Below, in pieces: positions 61,274 through 64,000 of a DNA stretch of 64,000 bases. The notes under the pieces are model-generated. The model was not told the origin of the DNA. It did no database searches and saw only the letters and a list, made by a program, of their open reading frames with translations. Numbering within the stretch: position 1 is the stretch's first letter; every line of letters begins with the position of its first letter. The stretch spans positions 744,001 to 808,000 of the forward strand of contig NZ_CP115463.1 in assembly GCF_027912495.1 (NCBI RefSeq), written 5' to 3'. The position numbers were made by a program, and so were the translations under genes. Origin of the DNA: Caulobacter sp. NIBR1757 (lineage in GTDB: Bacteria > Pseudomonadota > Alphaproteobacteria > Caulobacterales > Caulobacteraceae).

Positions 61274-61711
61274 ATGGACCCCGACGTCTTCGCCATCCTG
61301 CGCGCCTATCCGCAGATCTACTTCGCCTGCCACGAGGAGCATCGCACCCGTGAGCGCTCGGCCCATGGCCTGACCGGCCGCGAGGCGGGGGTGCTGAGCC
61401 ATATCGATGTCGCCGAGGGCATCGGGGCGGGGGAGCTGGCGCGGCATCTGGGGGTGGCGGCCTCGTCGCTGTCGGCGACGCTCAAGCGGCTGGCCGGGCT
61501 CGGGCTGATCGAGGACGCGCCGTCGGACGACGCGCGCCGGCGGCGGGTGCGGCTGACCGGGGCGGGCCGGGCGGCGCTGGCCGAGGATTCGGTGCTGGAC
61601 GCCGGCCGGGTGGCCGGGGTGCTGGCCCTGCTGGGGCCGGCGGATCGGGCGCGGGCCGTCGAGGGGCTGGCGCTGCTGGCGAAGGCGGCGCGGCGGTATC
61701 GGGAGGGGTGA
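61274..61711 (+). CDS. MarR-family transcriptional regulator
   Basis: The 145-residue regulator has the winged helix at LTGREAGVLSHIDVAEGIGA, ELARHLGVAASSLSATLKRL and the wing IEDAPSDDARRRRVRLTGAG. It is two bases upstream of the SRPBCC gene and so probably co-transcribed with it. Two starts are possible: ATG 61274 (as given, MDPDVFAILRAYPQ) or ATG 61220, which adds 18 residues; neither has a clear ribosome site. Confidence 0.87.
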   Translation: MDPDVFAILRAYPQIYFACHEEHRTRERSAHGLTGREAGVLSHIDVAEGIGAGELARHLGVAASSLSATLKRLAGLGLIEDAPSDDARRRRVRLTGAGRAALAEDSVLDAGRVAGVLALLGPADRARAVEGLALLAKAARRYREG

Positions 61712-61712
61712 G

Positions 61713-62210
61713 ATGGTTCTGAAGATCGTTCTGGGACTGATCGGGGTTCTGGCGCTCCTGGTTGGCGGCGTGCTGCTGACCGCCGCCTTGCTGCCGCGCG
61801 AGCATCTGGCGACGGGCGAGACGCTGATCGAGGCGCCGCCGGAGGTCGTGGCTGCCCGCATCGCCGATCCGGCCGGCTATCCCGCCTGGCGCAAGGGCGT
61901 GCTCATCGATCAGGTCCGGCGCGAGGGCGAACGGGTGCTGTGGCGGGAAACCAGCCAGGGCGACAAGGTCGACTACGCCCTCGATGTCGAGGCGCCGGGC
62001 CGGCGCTGGCGCACAACGATCCTGACCGAGGGACTGCCGTACGGCGGTTACTGGCTGATCGAACTGACGCCGGAGGGGGCCGGCGCCAGGGTGCGGGTCA
62101 GCGAGCACGGCTTCGTCGACAACCTCGCCTTCCGGGCGCTGGGCCGCTTCGTGTTCGGCTTCGACAGCAGCCTGAAGACCTGGCTGGCCGATCTCGCTTC
62201 GGCGCGTTGA
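61713..62210 (+). CDS. SRPBCC-family membrane-anchored protein
   Basis: This 165-residue protein has one N-terminal helix (MVLKIVLGLIGVLALLVGGV) and then a START/SRPBCC-type domain: EAPPEVVAARIADPAGYPAW, GLPYGGYWLIELTPEGAGAR and FDSSLKTWLADLASAR at the end. Such domains bind lipids or hydrophobic small molecules. Paired with the MarR gene directly upstream. Function unknown. Confidence 0.87.
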   Translation: MVLKIVLGLIGVLALLVGGVLLTAALLPREHLATGETLIEAPPEVVAARIADPAGYPAWRKGVLIDQVRREGERVLWRETSQGDKVDYALDVEAPGRRWRTTILTEGLPYGGYWLIELTPEGAGARVRVSEHGFVDNLAFRALGRFVFGFDSSLKTWLADLASAR

Positions 62211-62269
62211 CAGGACCTAGGGGAAGCCTCCTAACTCTCCTCAAAACAAGTGTTTGAGGGAGTGACGAC

Positions 62270-63916
62270 ATGGCCGGCTGGACCTTCGCGGACGTGTGGG
62301 AAGAGATCGCCGCGGCGACTCCGGAGCGGCCGGCCCAGATCCAGGGCGACCGGGTGGTCAGCTGGCGCGGCTTCGACCGGCGGGCCAACGCCCTGGCGGC
62401 GCATTTCGTCGGCAAGGGCCTGGGCCACCAGGCCAAGGTGGCCGCCTTCCTCTACAATGCGCCGGAGTATCTCGAGACCTATTACGCGGCCTTCAAGGCG
62501 GGCCTGGCGCCGGTCAACACCAACTACCGGTATGAGCCGGAAGAGCTGTTCTACCTGTTCGACAACGCCGACACCGAGGCGATCGTCTTCCACGCCGGGT
62601 TCGCCGACAAGCTGGCGGTCATCAAGGACCGGTTGCCGGGCGTGAAGGCCTGGGTGGCGGTGGCCGAGCCGGGAGCGGCGATCCCGGACTGGGCCGACGA
62701 GTACGAGAGCGTCGTCGCGGCCGGCGCCGACCGCTTCGTCGCGCCCTGGGGCCGCTCGGGCGACGACCTGCTGCTGCTCTACACCGGCGGCACCACCGGT
62801 ATGCCCAAGGGGGTGATGTGGCGCCAGGACGACCTGTTCCAGGTGCTGGGCGCGGGCGGCAACGTCGCGGCCGGCATCCCGCCGCTGGAAAACGCCGCCG
62901 AGGCGGCGGTGCGGGTGACCAGTGGCAAGGCCGGCGACATCGTCCTGCCGCCGCCATCCGTGGTGGTGGTGGCCTGTCCGCTGATGCACGGCACGGCCCA
63001 GTTCGGCAGCTTCGGGGCCATGACCGGCGGCGGCTGCATCGTCAGCCTGCCGTCCAGGCGGTTCGATCCGGTCGAGCTGTGGAACGAGGTCGAGCGGACC
63101 GGGGCCAACAGCGTCTCGATCGTCGGCATGGCCTTCGCGGCGCCGATGCTGGATGCGCTGAACGCCAGTCCGGGACGCTGGGACCTGTCGAAGGTGCAGC
63201 GGCTGGGCTCCTCGGGGACGGTGTGGTCCTTCGAGAACAAGCAGGCGCTGCTCGGCCATCTGCCGGAAGGCTGCGTGATCTTCGATTCGCTGGGCTCGTC
63301 GGAGGCGGTGGGCCTGGGCGGTTCGCAGTCGGTGAAGGGGGCGGAGGCCGGGACGGCGCAGTTCCTGGTCGGGCCCAATTCGGCGGTGTTCAAGGAGGAC
63401 GGCACGCGGGTCGAGCCCGGCTCCGGCGAGCGCGGGCTGGTGGCGGTCGGCGGCTTCATTCCGGTCGGCTACTACAAGGACCCCGAGAAGTCGGCCAAGA
63501 CCTTCCGCGAGTATGAGGGCCGGCGCTGGTCGCTGCCGGGCGACTTCGCCGAGGTCAACGCCGACGGGACGATGAAGCTGCTCGGACGCGGCTCGCAGGT
63601 GATCAATACCGGCGGCGAGAAGGTCTTCCCCGAGGAGGTCGAGGAGGCGCTGAAGCTGCACCCGGACGTCAGGGACGCCGTGGTGGTGGGGATTCCGGAC
63701 CCGCGGTTCGGGGAGAAGATCTGCGCCATGGTCGATGTGCGGGAGGGGGTGGCGCTGACCCTGGCCGATTTCACCGCCCACCTGAAGGGCAGGCTGGCCG
63801 ACTACAAGGCGCCGCGGGCCTTGGTCCTGGCCCCCGTGGTGCGGGCCCCGAACGGCAAGGTCGACTACAAGGGGGTGCGGGCCGAGGCGCTCGAGGCGCT
63901 GGGGGTGAAGTCCTAA
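62270..63916 (+). CDS. Acyl-CoA synthetase (AMP-forming)
   Basis: The 548-residue adenylate-forming ligase has the P-loop LLLYTGGTTGMPKGVMWRQD (about residue 166), YYKDPEKSAKTFREYEGRRW, the hinge SLPGDFAEVNADGTMKLLGR and the catalytic Lys near the end in PNGKVDYKGVRAEA. It joins a carboxylic acid to CoA; it looks like the FadD-type group acting on fatty or steroid-side-chain acids. The ribosome site TGAGGGAGTG is good. The MaoC hydratase at 17736 could serve a similar pathway elsewhere in the chromosome. Confidence 0.94.
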   Translation: MAGWTFADVWEEIAAATPERPAQIQGDRVVSWRGFDRRANALAAHFVGKGLGHQAKVAAFLYNAPEYLETYYAAFKAGLAPVNTNYRYEPEELFYLFDNADTEAIVFHAGFADKLAVIKDRLPGVKAWVAVAEPGAAIPDWADEYESVVAAGADRFVAPWGRSGDDLLLLYTGGTTGMPKGVMWRQDDLFQVLGAGGNVAAGIPPLENAAEAAVRVTSGKAGDIVLPPPSVVVVACPLMHGTAQFGSFGAMTGGGCIVSLPSRRFDPVELWNEVERTGANSVSIVGMAFAAPMLDALNASPGRWDLSKVQRLGSSGTVWSFENKQALLGHLPEGCVIFDSLGSSEAVGLGGSQSVKGAEAGTAQFLVGPNSAVFKEDGTRVEPGSGERGLVAVGGFIPVGYYKDPEKSAKTFREYEGRRWSLPGDFAEVNADGTMKLLGRGSQVINTGGEKVFPEEVEEALKLHPDVRDAVVVGIPDPRFGEKICAMVDVREGVALTLADFTAHLKGRLADYKAPRALVLAPVVRAPNGKVDYKGVRAEALEALGVKS

Positions 63917-63937
63917 ACCCCGGCGACGCAGTCGCCG

Positions 63938-64000
63938 TCCCTCCCCGAATTGGGGAGGGCAGGCGCGAAGCGCCGGGTGGGGAAGTGGGTCACCGGCCCC
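63938..64000. repeat. Palindromic intergenic repeat, cut by window edge
   Basis: CCCTCCCCGAATTGGGGAGG followed by GCAGGCGCGAAGCGCCGGGTGGGG and AGTGGGTCACCGGC (positions 63938-64000) matches the left half of the repeat at 26808 with few changes. The right half lies outside the window. Confidence 0.8.

Overview
The window is about 70% GC, very gene dense, and reads as a chromosomal segment of an alphaproteobacterium of the Caulobacteraceae (Caulobacter/Phenylobacterium type). Reasons: several TonB-dependent receptors, a SapC-family protein, an rpmH-rnpA-yidC-engB block, a hisS-hisZ-hisG operon, Zur-type operators of the sequence known from Caulobacter, a full CtrA-type TTAA-N7-TTAA site, and many long GC-rich palindromic intergenic repeats. 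I saw no rRNA, tRNA, CRISPR array, prophage or classical insertion sequence. The genus assignment is inference.

Layout. 1-2.0 kb: a zinc-type operon behind a Zur box (UreH-like membrane protein, then a CobW GTPase cut by the window edge) and a DUF1810 gene. 2.0-4.6 kb: N-formylglutamate amidohydrolase and two transglutaminase-like proteins. 4.6-9.5 kb: rplU-rpmA, a GNAT, an alpha-glucosidase and a GT39-type transferase. 9.8-14.7 kb: a large TonB receptor, then aguA-aguB (agmatine to putrescine) and a GNAT. 14.7-21.2 kb: acid phosphatase, a second Zur box driving a ZnuD-like receptor, two MaoC-type proteins, SapC, DUF4287 and an NADP oxidoreductase. 21.3-30.7 kb: ScsB/DsbD with a redoxin, two hypotheticals, pgi, and hisS-hisZ-hisG. 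31-36.3 kb: a GIY-YIG nuclease gene framed by two nearly identical palindromic repeats, then two tandem M13 peptidases. 36.4-43.3 kb: a small secreted Cys-rich protein with a CtrA site, a flavin monooxygenase, two TetR regulators, an esterase, a Met/Gly-rich secreted protein and a quinone reductase. 43.4-52.3 kb: rpmH, rnpA, yidC, engB, an amidohydrolase, a hydrolase, amn, htpX and a manganese-riboswitch-controlled GDT1 exporter. 52.3-64 kb: an OmpA protein, a Kef-type antiporter, a six-gene copper cluster (DUF2946, TonB receptor, PepSY, PCuAC, Sco, PCuAC), and a MarR-SRPBCC-acyl-CoA synthetase group.

The most unusual content is intergenic. Three copies of a 245-260 bp element (1779-2024, 26534-26783, 60936-61194) share both ends, including a GTCTAGAC palindrome. 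Each carries four GTnGn words at exactly the same spacing (0, +12, +23, +44) and a right-hand arm whose sequence changes in step with them, which is covariation of a stem. I do not recognise this element. On its opposite strand the palindrome supplies an ATG; one copy keeps an 83-codon frame across the whole element. The second candidate novelty is the repeat-GIY-YIG-repeat unit at 31 kb.

Metal handling ties many genes together: zinc (two Zur-box units), manganese (riboswitch and exporter) and copper (the 55-61 kb cluster, possibly ScsB). Limits: all family calls are from motifs read by eye; no database search or folding program was run.
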